Positions 50,870 through 62,959 of a stretch of 64,000 bases of DNA are shown here, piece by piece. How positions within the stretch are numbered: the stretch's first letter is position 1; every line of letters starts with the position of its first letter. The stretch comes from Sinohyriopsis cumingii (Eukaryota > Mollusca > Bivalvia > Unionida > Unionidae): contig JAPYKE020000268.1 of NCBI GenBank assembly GCA_028554795.2, positions 620,001-684,000 on the forward strand. The letters are read 5' to 3'. Both the position numbers and the translations under genes were made by a program. The notes below the pieces were generated by a model that worked only from the letters and a program-made list of their open reading frames with translations, searched no databases and had not been told where the DNA came from.

Positions 50870-51526
50870 TCAGGGTCGACAACGTCGTGGTGTCAAACTC
50901 GACTTCCACTGGTCCAAGTAAATTTTTCCATCGATACACACTACGTTTCGTAGCTGAAGACGAACGATAACCATAATGTTCATCAAACATATCTTCTTTA
51001 TCATGTTACTAAATGTTCTAAGGGATATCCAAGGCTGCGTTGATAAAGAGAAGATACACAATAGATCACACACGCCATGGCGTATGTCCCTTGTAATTTC
51101 ACAGCATTGCATCGAGTCTTTACAGCGTTTCTTCTCATAAAGTTGATGATGTCGTCTCCCAAAAGCAGCGATAAATAAATTAAATATTTGGACGGTCGTT
51201 AAATCCCACACTGTGAGGGCATTTTTATTATATCACAACTATATCGTTGGACGTGTGAGGTTTCAATAGCACAAAAGCATATAAATGGGTATTCTTGCCT
51301 TCGTTTCCGTACGTCCAGAGATTATCAAGGCACGCTCGGTACGGGTACGTATCCATGATTCAATTACAAATCCACTTCACTGAACAACGAATGCATGAAT
51401 GTGTTCATGGCAGTTACTAGGTCATCCATCTCTGGTTTGCTGTTATCCGCCGTTTTGAGAGCTCTGACTTTCAGGTACAAGTAGCTGTTATTCAGATGGA
51501 TTTTATCTTCGGTAGCAGCAATTCAA
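50870..51526 (-). pseudogene. Probable Polinton capsid-protein remnant
   Basis: About 50 codons in one minus-strand frame (51526-51366) include EDKIHLNNSYLYLKVRAL and TAMNTFMHSLFSEVDL. By pattern these fit a conserved part of the major capsid protein of Polintons and adintoviruses. After a stop at about 51366 the remainder down to about 50870 shows only scattered phrases and several frame changes, so the lower limit is uncertain. A profile search with capsid models would be decisive. Confidence 0.45.
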
Positions 51527-51539
51527 GCAGTAAAACTAG

Positions 51540-52145
51540 GGGGATATCCTTTGCAAAGCACCCTTACTCCTCTGACTCGGCGTTCGCCTACTTTATGGGT
51601 CCTTCCCTTGAAGATCTTTCCGATGTCGTACACACCGTCTTCTTTTCTGGTCACTCGGTGTAACGTAAGTCAAAAGTTCATTTACCATTCATGTTTTCCT
51701 AGGAGGATTGCAACGATGCACTCCACTCATCCTTTGACGCAAAACAATTCTGTGTTCGCTTAAACATGGCCACTTCGTTTTCGGCTGTGACTTCTTCCGG
51801 GGTGCATCCGATGCTCCGATGGTACTATTAATGGTAAGCTTTGACCAGAAGCGGTAACGCGTTAATATAATTGAAAGTGTCTTGATGCGTAAAAATATTT
51901 GCACATGCATACTTTTAAAATGTGTTCAAAACATTCCACAAAGTTGGCTTCAGTTTCTGGATTCCTAGCAGTGAATAAACGGATGTCTCATTTCGTCACT
52001 TATTTTTGGACAGCTTGGTTGAAAAATTCGGTTCCGTGGTCTGTTTGCAATTGGAGTGTGACGATCACTTTGTTTCAGCACAGTTTAACGATCTCACTAA
52101 CTCGGTTCTCGTTTTGGAAGTCAAAGTCACGACTCAGGCGAATTT
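51540..52145 (-). pseudogene. Polinton-type integrase, 3' half only
   Basis: On the minus strand, LQLQTDHGTEFFNQAVQK (the second catalytic Asp region of a retroviral-like integrase core) is followed, after two stops, by DIRLFTARNPETEANFVECF with the catalytic Glu position (ANFVE). The N-terminal zinc region and first catalytic Asp are absent. Further on, 51660-51560 encodes DGVYDIGKIFK and a CKGYPPSF phrase, which may be a chromodomain-like end of the integrase. This half-core begins right where the polymerase stops. Confidence 0.72.
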
Positions 52146-52149
52146 ACAA

Positions 52150-55000
52150 TACGCTTTCAGTGAAAATGTACCCTTGTTTAAATTGTTCTTGGTCTTTACG
52201 AGTTTGACACCAAGAAGAAAAGTCACTGATTTCTTGCTTATTTTTCAAACAAGAACTGACGTGGCCGGAGCAAATGCGTTGGTACACTTTTGTGCAGGGA
52301 AAGTTGTGTATTTCGTACACTTTTAACAAACATTATCGCACATCCGAAGTACAAAACAATTCCACAATGACTCACGTTCCTGCCAAAATGCATCCATCCT
52401 GGGTGTGATGACAAGGCTGGTCTTGGTTACAGGCTTAAGCACAGGTGTGGCACAGATGTGGCACAGATGAAACATAATCTTTTCTTGGCAATGGTGGGGT
52501 AAAAGGGAATGGTACAAGTCGGTGGGAGGCAAGACAATGCATGTGATCAAGCCTTCATATTGACGACTATGATCCACTTAGATGGGTTATGTCAACATTT
52601 GAGTGCCTCGTAGGAAAGCGACAATATTTGCACATACAATGATACAGTAAATACACTTCAAGTTATTTGGTTTCTTCTCCTGCAGATTCGTCTGCGTCGT
52701 ACAGAAAGCGTGTGGCATTGGTTTGTCCTCCAAATAAATTGTTGCGGGGTTCAGAGGTCACATGACCACAACGTCGTAACCTTTAGCAATCCACCTAATT
52801 TCTGGATCGGTTTTTAAACGTCGGTCCTAGTCGTACTCTAGGATTTCGATATCCCGTTTTATTATAAGTTCTGGCGCCGTTTGTAGGTTTGCTCTATTTT
52901 TCGCGTCTAGTTGAGGGTAACAGATAAGGAATCCATGAAATAGGCAATCATGAAATTCGTAGACGATGTTTGTGACTTCTAAATGCCAACCATCCAAAGA
53001 AATAATTCATTTATTCGCTTCGTCCGTTTCTGGCATATTTTATCCGTTTTTCTTCCTTGACAGCCAAGTAATATAACCAACTAAGAGCTTGGCCGAATAT
53101 CGACGTTTGATGGACTGGGAGGTTTGATAGCTTAAGTGTGTTCCCTGACATGAATCGGTTGCTGTACACTAAAGAGGACGCTTTGGCGATGGTGCTTCCT
53201 TCAAAGGGTCTATCCATTCGCTCTCTAAAAACAGTTGTCAAAAGTTTTCACAGCAACGGCATAATATGGCCACATTCGAGTGACAAAACTATAACATTTC
53301 TTCCCGAAAGTCAATGGGGTCGGAAGTGTGAGAGTGGTGCAAAGCCTAGAAATATTATCCTTCGGTGTGCATATTGTCAGGGTCAAAATGGTAAGTTTCG
53401 GGCAAACGCGGCAGGAGTGCGTGTTGATTGGCTTTGGTTTTGAAAAATTGTTGAAAATATCCTTTGGTCATTTTGGTCAATCTAGACGCTTAAGGCGTTC
53501 GAATCAAGAAATGGCCAAATAACTCATGGAACTTAAAATGTGCTTTTCCCACGTGCATATGAATGATTTTGACTCCTTTCGTAGTGACTTGAGTGTTTTA
53601 TATGCTTTGCTCTGAACAGTGTGTCCGCAGAAATTGTCCATCTTCTCCCTAGATATTGTGATCCATTACCGTGGAATGTCGGTGTCATTCTCCGTAACGG
53701 TGAATGGCCTCTCGAAGTGTCGTCGATATGGTCTAAGATGAACTGTGCAAAATCGGGAATACTGTTGGATCATCGGAAAAAAAATCAATCCTCCTGGAAT
53801 CTAGCAACAATGGGGACAATGATAAAAGATGGATTCTATGATGCACTTCTCGTAAGCTCGACGAGAGGCATATAAATTAGGAATGTGAATGCCGGTCTCT
53901 TGCATACATTAGAAATACCAAACAAATATTAAATGTCCTTTCTTCTTTTCAACCCACTGCTGCTTTCCGTATTTTATGACGTAACATTCACTCTCAAAGT
54001 TCATGATTTGGCCACAAATAGTCATCGTTTCTTCCTCGACAAAAGTGAGCTATGGAGTCTCTGGTGCGCACATGATTCCCATGGGTAGAGCACAATCGCA
54101 ATAATTGGCAAGCACTCTTCAGTTGTCGCCCTTGCGTTATGAGACGTTGCTCGTAGAAGGTAGGACTGACCAATGTTCGGTGGCAAGCTGAACAATAAAT
54201 TCGCTGAAGGGAAAACAATCCTGGCATTCTCTTCGCAACGAATGTGTTACTTACGATTGTTAAAACCATTGTCACATTTATTACAATAGTAATTCTATCA
54301 GAGAAATCTGGTAACACCGGTAATGACGTTGAAGTGTGCTTGATGATATTAGACGTGAATCTATTACCTGTCTGGGAAATCAGGTCCACGAAACATCCGA
54401 GGTTCGCAAAGAACGTGAGGGAACACTTTCAGCGTGAAGCATGGACTCATGATGTCTTGAAATTGATGCATTTCAGGAATACTGCTCGGTCCAATCGTTG
54501 AATTCTTTTCCAAGCTCTTTTCCATCCTGTGGTGTCGTTCTTGTCGGCATACGCTCATATTAAGACCTAGTTAAACACGTTCTTGGTAGTTGTTAGTTTA
54601 AACGGTGCTGTGTTTGATAGCGAATATCGATCACCAATAACACCTTTCTGTGTCCGCTCTCTTTTGGAGGGGAAACGTGGGTCATGTGAAGGTAGCTATT
54701 CCATCACTGATGTGAATCTTGTCTTTGGATTGAAAAACGTGTTGAATCTTGTCGATGAATTTGGAGGGTGCTGATTCTGCCGGGGTGCTGAACTCGATTC
54801 GGACGGGTAACTTCAAACTGTCGTGATGAAAGGATTGTCTCAAATGATCGTCTGCTTTGGCTTGGAATCGTCGCTTCAGTGTCTCTAACAAGGAATCCCA
54901 GAAATCGTTGAAGAAACCTTTTTCTTCCTGGGGTGATACTTCAGACATGAACTCTTTAAATATCAATGGGTAAGTGCAAGCTGTCAGTCAAAATTTTCTC
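52150..55000 (-). pseudogene. Polinton protein-primed DNA polymerase B, broken
   Basis: The remnant is read in pieces on the minus strand: 54966-54682 (N-terminal region, with KLPVRIEFSTPAESAPSKF), 54558-54364, 54389-53994 (Cys-rich part with IYCSACHRTL), 53241-53011 (DRPFEGSTIAKASSLVYSNR and IKYARNGRSE), 52577-52323 (GLITCIVLPPTDLYHSLLPH, then a Cys pair) and 52329-52144 (SSCLKNKQEISDFSSWCQTR). The order and spacing follow the polymerase of Polintons and related viruses. At least four frame changes occur between the pieces, with many stops. The C-terminal catalytic part (palm and thumb with the Asp-Thr-Asp box) is missing, being replaced by integrase sequence at about 52150. Confidence 0.85.
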
Positions 55001-55239
55001 GAAGTACGTTCTTGGGTCTCTCAAATGTGGTAATAATTTTCGGTAACTACTGGTCGACTTTGAGTTGTAGTAGGCTCTCTTGGTCTTGGGGCAGACGTGG
55101 CTGGCCTTGATTCAGTTTCGCTCACGTCGTCTTCGAAATCACTAGCATGGATTTGAGCCAACACTTTCCCTCGTATGCGAGGTGATCTGTCACGTCGTGG
55201 CTTTTAAATTTCTGATTCTTTCGGTTTGAAATTTATTGC

Positions 55240-55337
55240 AAAATTTCATTTGACTAGATTTACAAACAGAGGGTTCCCTTATATATAGGGTTAGTGTCTT
55301 AGAGTCAGAGCATTTCTTAAGCTATCAAACAGTTCAA
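55240..55337. promoter_or_regulatory. Divergent TATA-containing promoter
   Basis: TTATATATAGGG at 55279-55290 reads as a TATA box on both strands because the core is palindromic. On the plus strand it lies about 55 bases before the ATG of the zinc-knuckle ORF; on the minus strand it precedes the polymerase region. This fits a shared promoter of two divergent Polinton genes. Confidence 0.5.
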
Positions 55338-55800
55338 ATGGAAGAGCCAACACAGATTGAGCTTCTGTTCACAGATTTAAGATGTGTCATACAACAGTAT
55401 ACTTCAGTGAAGACGAGGGACTACTTCTCTTCACAAGACAAAATTCAAGATACTTGCTATATCTGTCAGGAGAAAGGACACTGGGCTGTTGAATGCCCAT
55501 ATTATCAAAGTAAAGGAAAGACGGGAGAAAAGAGATAAAGGTCGTGATACTTCTTATCATTTTCTGGAGAAAGAACATCGGTTTGCAGAGTGTCTAAGAA
55601 AACAAAGCTACTAAAGAGACAAGAGGAGGAAGAGGAAAGGTATTCCAACCCCTGGAGAAAGGCAGGACATCTTCACCACGAGAAGAAAGCGAAGACGAGG
55701 AAGGACCTGTGTCGGTGAAGAAATTCAAATGGAAAAAGAGAGTGTTAAAGAAGAAGAAAGTAGACTTTTGTCACATGTTGTGAAATTTCATAATAGCTTT
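55338..55800 (+). pseudogene. Zinc-knuckle ORF with a second, decayed knuckle
   Basis: The open part (55338-55538, 66 codons) contains CYICQEKGHWAVEC at 55455-55496, a perfect Cys-x2-Cys-x4-His-x4-Cys knuckle of the kind that binds single-stranded nucleic acid. After a frame change the sequence at 55546-55593 reads DTSYHFLEKEHRFAEC, the same module with both first Cys lost (Ser and Phe), each explained by one base change. A stretch very rich in Arg, Lys and Glu follows. The ORF lies beside the Polinton polymerase on the other strand and probably belongs to that element. I do not know its function. Confidence 0.55.
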
Positions 55801-57424
55801 TGAAAGAAAATATACTAAAAGTATGTTTTTCTTTGTTTTGATGTTTTATAGACTATGGATAAAAGCACACACACGTACGCGCGCACACCTTTGAAGTCTG
55901 ATGGGGTAAAGATATTTTAGTTTTACTTGATTTGACAAACTTTGAGTCGTATCTCTCTGAAAAGACCGTTGGGTGTTCGTTATTTTAAACAAAACATAGA
56001 CGTGTTACAATGTGCATTAACTGCTAATAACCTTACCAATGCCAAGTCCTACTTAATTTCCTGGAACTGTTGATGATTTGGTGTTGTTGCTGATGATTGC
56101 TATCAAGGGTAGTTAATGTAGAGTTGGAGTGAGCTGGAATGCTTGGCACGGGAAAATGTCATTCACTTAGGTCTAATTAAAGAATTATGATGTATTTCTC
56201 TTTATAACTAAATATTGCCAAAATGTCTTTAGTAGCATGGTCAATATTTGGTTTCCACCGCCTTTCTAATCACCGACACAACTTCTCGTCTCTTCTCGTT
56301 TTATTTTCTTCTTTCATATTCTGGATGTTGTTGTAGAATGGCAAAGGCTTGCTCTGCTTCATTCTGCTGTTGCAAAACTTTATATAATACATCTTTCTGT
56401 CAATATCTAAAGTCCATCCGCTACCCAAGGAAAAGAAGGAGAAGACGGTGAAGGTACTGATTCCGGTATAAATCAGTGCGAAGATGAAAGAAAATTGGCT
56501 AAATCCCAACTAAAATGCTCTACTCGAAGCTTTGCAGTCGTTGTTTTAGTAACTGTCTAACACTCCTAGCATCGTCTGAGATGGCTTTGTATTCAAGAAA
56601 ACATAGAATCTTCTCCTCCAGTTGTATATTTTGGCACATATCATATACAATATAACAGTGCCCTTCCAACATTAGACACAAACAATATCTTGTACTAGAT
56701 TAGATCGTGGTGCCTATGATAACTGTTACACCTTGGATGATATGATGATATTTGTGCAGTTTGATCAATATACAAATTAAATGGGGTACCTTCTTTCTGA
56801 TAATATCACTGGGCTAATTAGACAAGCACTAATATTAAGCTTTGCAAAGGCACGCACATAAATATGACCCAGCGATTCATATTATAAAATAACTCTACGC
56901 TCATATTGATTTACTATTCAGAATGTTGAGCATTAGTCAGAAGCATTTCTTTCTTTCTTTCTCCCTCAAATGTTTTTCTCTCTGAAAGACATTATGTTCA
57001 ATATGTATATAAATATTTACCTTGCTATGTGTACGGTATATATACTGTAAATGTTAATATCTGCTATCTCAGAAAATGTCAGAGGAGTAAGTAATATTCC
57101 AAATGGAATAACATAATACGTAAAGAGTATATCCCAAAGAAATGTATGAACGTTACAGTACAACAATCTTTTCCTGAAAAATTAAGGAAAACATTATGGG
57201 TACCTGACGAGCATGACACATTACACTAGCTATTGCTAAACTGTCGTGTCTCGATCACAGTAAGTTTATTTTAATTCCATTTTGTTAAATGTTAAAGTTT
57301 ATTTTACGTCTTAAGAATATTCTACGCAGAATTGCATGTGAAATGTTTTTGGATATACGTATTTATTCCACTTCCATAAGAAACCTAATGCATGTAAGTG
57401 TTTACAGGGGTAGGTAATTGAATA
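55801..57424. other. No gene seen
   Basis: AT-rich sequence. The plus-strand piece at 56248-56451 (67 codons) has Cys-rich residues and a basic end (RKRRRRR) but no recognisable family. The shadow frame on the other strand is equally long. Confidence 0.5.
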
Positions 57425-57776
57425 CATCCATCCATTCATCCATTCATCCCTCCATCCATCCACGCACGCACGCACGCACGCACACACACACATACATACA
57501 TACATACTGACATGCATGCATACATACATACATACTGACATACATAAATATATACATACTGACATGCATACATACATACATACATACATACATACATGCA
57601 TACATACATACTGACATACATACTGACATGCATACATAAATACATACTGACTTGCATGCATACATACATAAATACTGACATACATACATATATACATCCA
57701 TCCATCCATACATACATACGTACACACACACACACAGACATACATGCATGCATACATACATACATACATACATACA

Positions 57777-57810
<34 letters not shown>

Positions 57811-57848
57811 CATACTGACATGCATGCATACATACATACGTACGTATG
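57425..57848. repeat. Compound tetranucleotide array (CATC/CACG/CACA/CATA)
   Basis: It begins with CATC units, passes through CACG and CACA, and continues as CATA and TGCA-like units with frequent CTGA interruptions. Several overlapping long open frames on both strands are artefacts of the repeat. Confidence 0.97.
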
Positions 57849-60800
57849 CATGTTCAAAAAGTGAATTAATAGAGGCACTAGTGATTTATGGATTTATAAG
57901 GATTAGATATGGTCATGAAGGATATGTAATGAAAGAAGTTGACCAGCGTAATAATAATGGCAAACATATAGGCAAAACAAATTTCGATTACAGATCCTTG
58001 TTCCTTGACAAATGTCAATTGTTTCTGTTTTATAATAAACATATTACGAATTCGCTTGAAAAAATGAACATTGTCAATGAATATTCTTCAATTCATTAAT
58101 GGTTAAAAATAAGTCAAAAGATAATGGATTGTTTCCTTTCTAGGGAAATTTGAAGGATTTAATGGAATTTCAGGAATTCCGAAAATCGTTTTATCAATAA
58201 TAAATAGATGTTTGTGTATAAAGGTTTAATACTTTGGAGTTAATTTTCTCCGTATTTTTAATCTCTACATTATCAAGAAAATGAAAAAATCGGTATGAGG
58301 AGAAATGAAAAGAACTTGTAAGTAGGCCATGCGTTTTGTAACTCTCTGTTCACGCCTTTATTCAGTGATAGTTTTCACACCGACGCGTCTTATTAATTTT
58401 CAGATTTCGTCGTTTCCAAACTTTTTACTTATGCTCAAATATAGTACAATTACGCTAATTTCAATTGGAATAGAACTTCCCTGAACTATACTTAACTTTT
58501 ATTTGTTGACATCGAAACCGCTGTTTTGAATAACAGTTATAGGAACGACGATATCCTCGAAAGATCCTATGTACATCAGAAGGCTACTGCGATCAATACG
58601 CACCCTTTAGCCTTGCAAACAACGCAGTTACAAAACGGAAATACCATTTTTAAACTTCCTGAATCTAATTGAAGGAAACTTCAGCCTATATAGACTTTTT
58701 TGGTTTGAAGTGACAAACTACTTACTAATATACTTTCCTTGGTAACAAGGAATGGTTTTTAGAAATATTGAACAGGAATCTAAAAGTGAAATTTAGTCAG
58801 AAGATCTAGAATTTACATTGCAGTAATTAATACAAAATAGACACATAGTCAGGAAGAAAATATAGTCTAGACTGCATACTCGCACTTAATTTGCTCATTT
58901 TGAAAAATGTTTGATTGAGAAATATTGAAAACCAAGCAGGCACGTCTTTACAGAGAGAGATCAGACAAATGTCCGAATGCGACGGCATTTTGTTCTTGAG
59001 ATTCCAGTACATGTTTTCACCTTTCGAAAATAACAAAATATATTTAAATGAGTACCTTGTTACTTTCGTATTCTTCTCCTTACGAGGGCTGGGATTGCAA
59101 TAAATCAACAACTTGACCTTTCTACCATGTCTGGAGTAGTTTTCCAGCAATCATTAATACGAATCATATCTATGAAATTCATTTCTATACACAAGGCCAT
59201 GTACATTGCTTGTTTTTCAGTAACAGCTGACACACATATGGGTTTTGTACGGGTTTGACGGTTAGCAAGATAAGCCGATGGTGTTTCATTCTTTTATATA
59301 ACAACAACTGGAGACATATCTGCAAATTCCGTAGGGTTAACTCAATGAATTGTCTCTTGGGAAAGACGTTATCAAAGATGTTAGATCATTTTGTAATGAC
59401 TTTATCAATATAGTCAGGCCCATACAGTCCTCAGGTTTCACGAGTTGTACGTTGTGATTATATTTATAGTCATCAGATTCAGTAGTTCTTAGGTGATTGT
59501 AAGATTAACAAAGTATATAAGCTTAACGATTCTTTTGACTGTTTGATCCAAATGTATTATTTAGCAAGTTACCTGCAGATGAAACAGAACCTTTGAAGCG
59601 TTTCTGTCATTAAACTTTGCCGTATAAACTTAAATATTAGAATTAGGAGGGCATATAAAGCTAAACTGTATTCTTTTTAATGTTATTCTTCATCTATTGA
59701 ACGAAAACCAATTCAAGGTCGCAAATGTGGTGATGTACCAATATTGTAAACTGCAAATGTTTTAAAAGTATAGAACCGACTTGTCATTTCCTGATGTTCC
59801 TTTAATTGCCACTTTCACTTATAATTTCTTGGTCACGTATATTTGTCAACTTTTGTAGAAGATAATTGAGTTGTAGTCAGTTTCAGCAAACTATTGTGTG
59901 ATATCACAATTCTGCTGGACATTTCTGTCTGGAGATACAGATTTAGAGGTTATAGGAGTCTATGCATAATCTGGTGCAAGTACACAAGAACAGTTTTGGC
60001 AGATAGGAACAAGGCTGCTAATAATCGAAACCTCAATGGAGGTGATGTTGTATAAATTGGTCTTGCAAGGCAGTTTTGTTGCAAACGAATACATAAGGCA
60101 CTTGTTAAAAAATTGCAGAGAGGAGAAAACAACCAACAACATTCACACATTGTTGAACCGAATCAGGATTTGATATTGTATTAGAAGGCTGCGTTGTTGT
60201 TATGTTTTGATTGCGCATGGGTACCAATGATTTGCTACGTAATTTTATGAATTTTGTATTTTTATTTGTCCTTCCTGGTATTACTTTTAAACCACTTATC
60301 ATACATGATATCAAAAATCCGAAAAAATAGTCGAGAATGATATCAATGCACAAAAACTTTCTTGAATTTTCTTTTTTCTTTACCAATCTATTGAGACATG
60401 CAACCACTTTTTTTTCGTACGCATGCGCATCTTATGCTACTATACCATTTAGACATTCGCTAACATTAGTCTACACCAAGTTATGAACGTAAATACTTTA
60501 GTCAGTCTTTTTAGATTTCGTATACTTCTCTTCCTTTACTATTTAGAAGAAACAAATACGTAGCACTAAGTTACAACCATCTCTCTGTCTGCTCCTCTCA
60601 AGCACAATATCTTTAATATTTAAATGCATATGAACCGACTTACGTGTAAAGGTATATTTGCACATATAGGCGGAATATACTAATTAAATGTTTATTTAAT
60701 ATTTGGACATGGTATATAGACCATTAAGATTGATACGCTCTACGTCCGACTAACAAATGAAAGGAGGGAGTAAAATTGGACTAAGGAAAATCTCACAATA

Positions 60801-61048
60801 ACCAATTAGTATATCAAAAGCATCCTTATATCGTGTCGTCATACTAGGTTTAACTATCAAAGAAGATAATTCACACTGGGCACCTGAACAATACAACACA
60901 TTTAACTGTATACTACTGAGCTGCTGTCTCCAGATCATGGTGAGTAATATTTCATTTCATGGACTTAAGCATTAGATTTTTCTAAGTTCGAGTACATTTT
61001 AGGTACAGATGTGCGTAACATGCTATGGGTTACGTTAACTACGTATAT
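57849..61048. other. No gene seen
   Basis: AT-rich sequence with short open frames only. None shows a domain or consistent splice context. Confidence 0.5.
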
Positions 61049-61099
61049 GACCAGTTGCGTATTACGACCAGTTGCGTATTACGACCAGTTGCGTATGAT
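61049..61099. repeat. 17-bp tandem repeat, 3 copies
   Basis: The unit GACCAGTTGCGTATTAC is present at 61049, 61066 and 61083; the last copy differs in its final bases. Confidence 0.95.
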
Positions 61100-61202
61100 G
61101 ACACCAATATTATAGTTATGTCATATTCATGCTAAGCAGTTGAACAAAAGGTAAAGTTTGTAAGTGGTTACGTGAGTAGTAGCTGGAAACATAAATGCCT
61201 TT

Positions 61203-61465
61203 ATAAGTAGACCGCTCCGGTGTCCGTGTGGTTAAATACTTATACAAATAGTACTAACATCTGCCTCGCTAGGCCCTCAGCATTAAGATGTTGGTGTTAA
61301 TAATGGTGGGCCTGGTGTCAGGATAATGTGACTGGCTGGGACATCATGTTATATGTCTGAGGCATGATGCTTCAGTGCTGGACATCACCATAAACTGCAA
61401 CACCGCAGACATTGTAGCGATATGACTGAAAAATTGTTAAAGCTACGTTAAAAATCCAAATCATA
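61203..61465 (+). mobile_element. SINE family A, copy 2, head deleted
   Basis: The body matches copy 1 (29905-30217, minus) over about 200 bases: CAGCATTAAGA, GGCCTGGTGTCAGGATAATG, GCATGATGC and the end AAAATTGTTAAAGCTACG. The first bases (GACCGCTCCGGTG, then GTGTGGTTA) of the tRNA-like head remain, but the segment with the B box is missing. The tail leads directly into a CATA microsatellite. Confidence 0.88.
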
Positions 61466-61474
61466 CATCCATAA

Positions 61475-61520
61475 ATACATACATACATACATACATACAT
61501 ACATACATACATACATACAT
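61475..61520. repeat. (CATA)n microsatellite
   Basis: A CATA run of about 11 copies directly after the SINE tail; it probably grew from that tail. Confidence 0.95.
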
Positions 61521-62959
61521 CATTGTGTGCTTGAGTTGTATGTAAATGGGTAGGAAGGTAATTCGATACATAGATAAGTCGAGAGTTAGACATAATTGTG
61601 CTACAGTTGGTCAATATGCACTATATAACTTCTCAAACATTGAACATACAAAATGGACAAAGTTTTAAAGTCTCTGGAACTAATTCCAAAATGTTATAGC
61701 TTCAGTCCGCCTTGGTTTGTTAGACAGCAAGCTGCACGTTTCCTTTGGTACGTATGCAAGTATGCAGAATTGGGAGAAAAAGAATTTTAAAATATATTTT
61801 ATCTCACTTTTTGATTTTGACTAGCACCTCGAAGTGAGCATTTTTTATGTCACTGAGGGTAAAAACTGCCAAGGGTCAATGACCGCTGTGAATCTGCAAT
61901 GTGTTTACATGTCCATTAAGATTACATGTGAATATATCATGGGATCTCCCTAGTTTTCAATCGAATGTGCTTTCAAGGATTTGGGCTTTTGTAGTAATAC
62001 GAAATCATAATAGCATATTGTTTGTTTTTTCATGCAAAAGAATATTTCGGCATCTTCAAAAGAGATAATACTTCATCATATTAGCATCTCTTTTCCCATA
62101 TTTCTCTTCTCATTGATGAATTACAGTGTATCCGAGGTTTTAATTGCCTTCTATCGTATGATTTCACTTTGAAGTTCACTTTTGCATCAAATTAAAAAAA
62201 GTATTAATTTGAACAAATTAACACCTTACTCTTTACACTGCATACACAGACGGACATACACTATAACTCATATCTACAATTACCTAAAACACAGTTTATA
62301 TATGTTGGTTGGTAGACGGGTAGATAATTAAAAGAGGGAGAAAAAGGACATTTTGTCAGGCCCACTTTGGCGGAACTTCGTAATAGCGATCATTTTTGCG
62401 TCTACGTATGTATAACCGTCTGAATGTTTATAGTCCGTCAACACTCTAGATTAAGTCAGTATTGCGGTGTTTTAGATGAAGCATAACGTTAGAGAGTTTT
62501 TCGTTTAATAAATGGTAAACGCGTGAAAATAAGAATGTAACTGATCTGGTCGTATGACTGGGTATCTACAACGGTTAAGTTTTTTACAATAATGGGGTAA
62601 CCTCATTTAATAAATGATTCATCGAAACCAAAATTTAAAAAAATCAAATTGAGAGAGAGATACATAACTTCCAAGTGAAATAGTACTGCAGTCAAATATC
62701 AGAAATCGAGCAGCAGAGTGGGCGGCCCAACCATTTTCTCCACCACCAAGCATAATTGGTAGCCTTTGTAACCCATTCGGATGTCTCCGTGTAAGGAAAT
62801 AAAATCACCCGTCGCCCTGCGTTGTTTTTTTCTCTTTCTCGTTTAAATATGTAAGGCGCTGCCATACAATTAAGCGGTAGTTAAATCAATAATTGACTAT
62901 AAAAGTCACAAAATATAGTATAGACTCATTAAGGAAACAGCGCCTTGAAATATTAAATC
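61521..62959. other. No gene seen
   Basis: AT-rich sequence. No open frame or repeat that I can support. Confidence 0.5.

Larger units (their letters stand above)
50870..55800. mobile_element. Polinton/Maverick (adintovirus-like) relic
   Basis: Most genes are on the minus strand: DNA polymerase B (about 55000-52150), integrase (about 52145-51540), and a probable capsid remnant (51526 downwards). A zinc-knuckle ORF is on the plus strand after a shared promoter. Polintons are large DNA transposons related to viruses, usually 15-20 kb with terminal inverted repeats; this piece is about 5 kb, with no inverted repeats, ATPase or protease found. Every gene is broken by stops and frameshifts. The join of polymerase directly to mid-integrase shows an internal deletion. 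Confidence 0.82.

Noticed and set aside
57311..57878. Several overlapping long frames on both strands
   Set aside because: All arise from the CATA-type tetranucleotide array, which has no stops in several frames.
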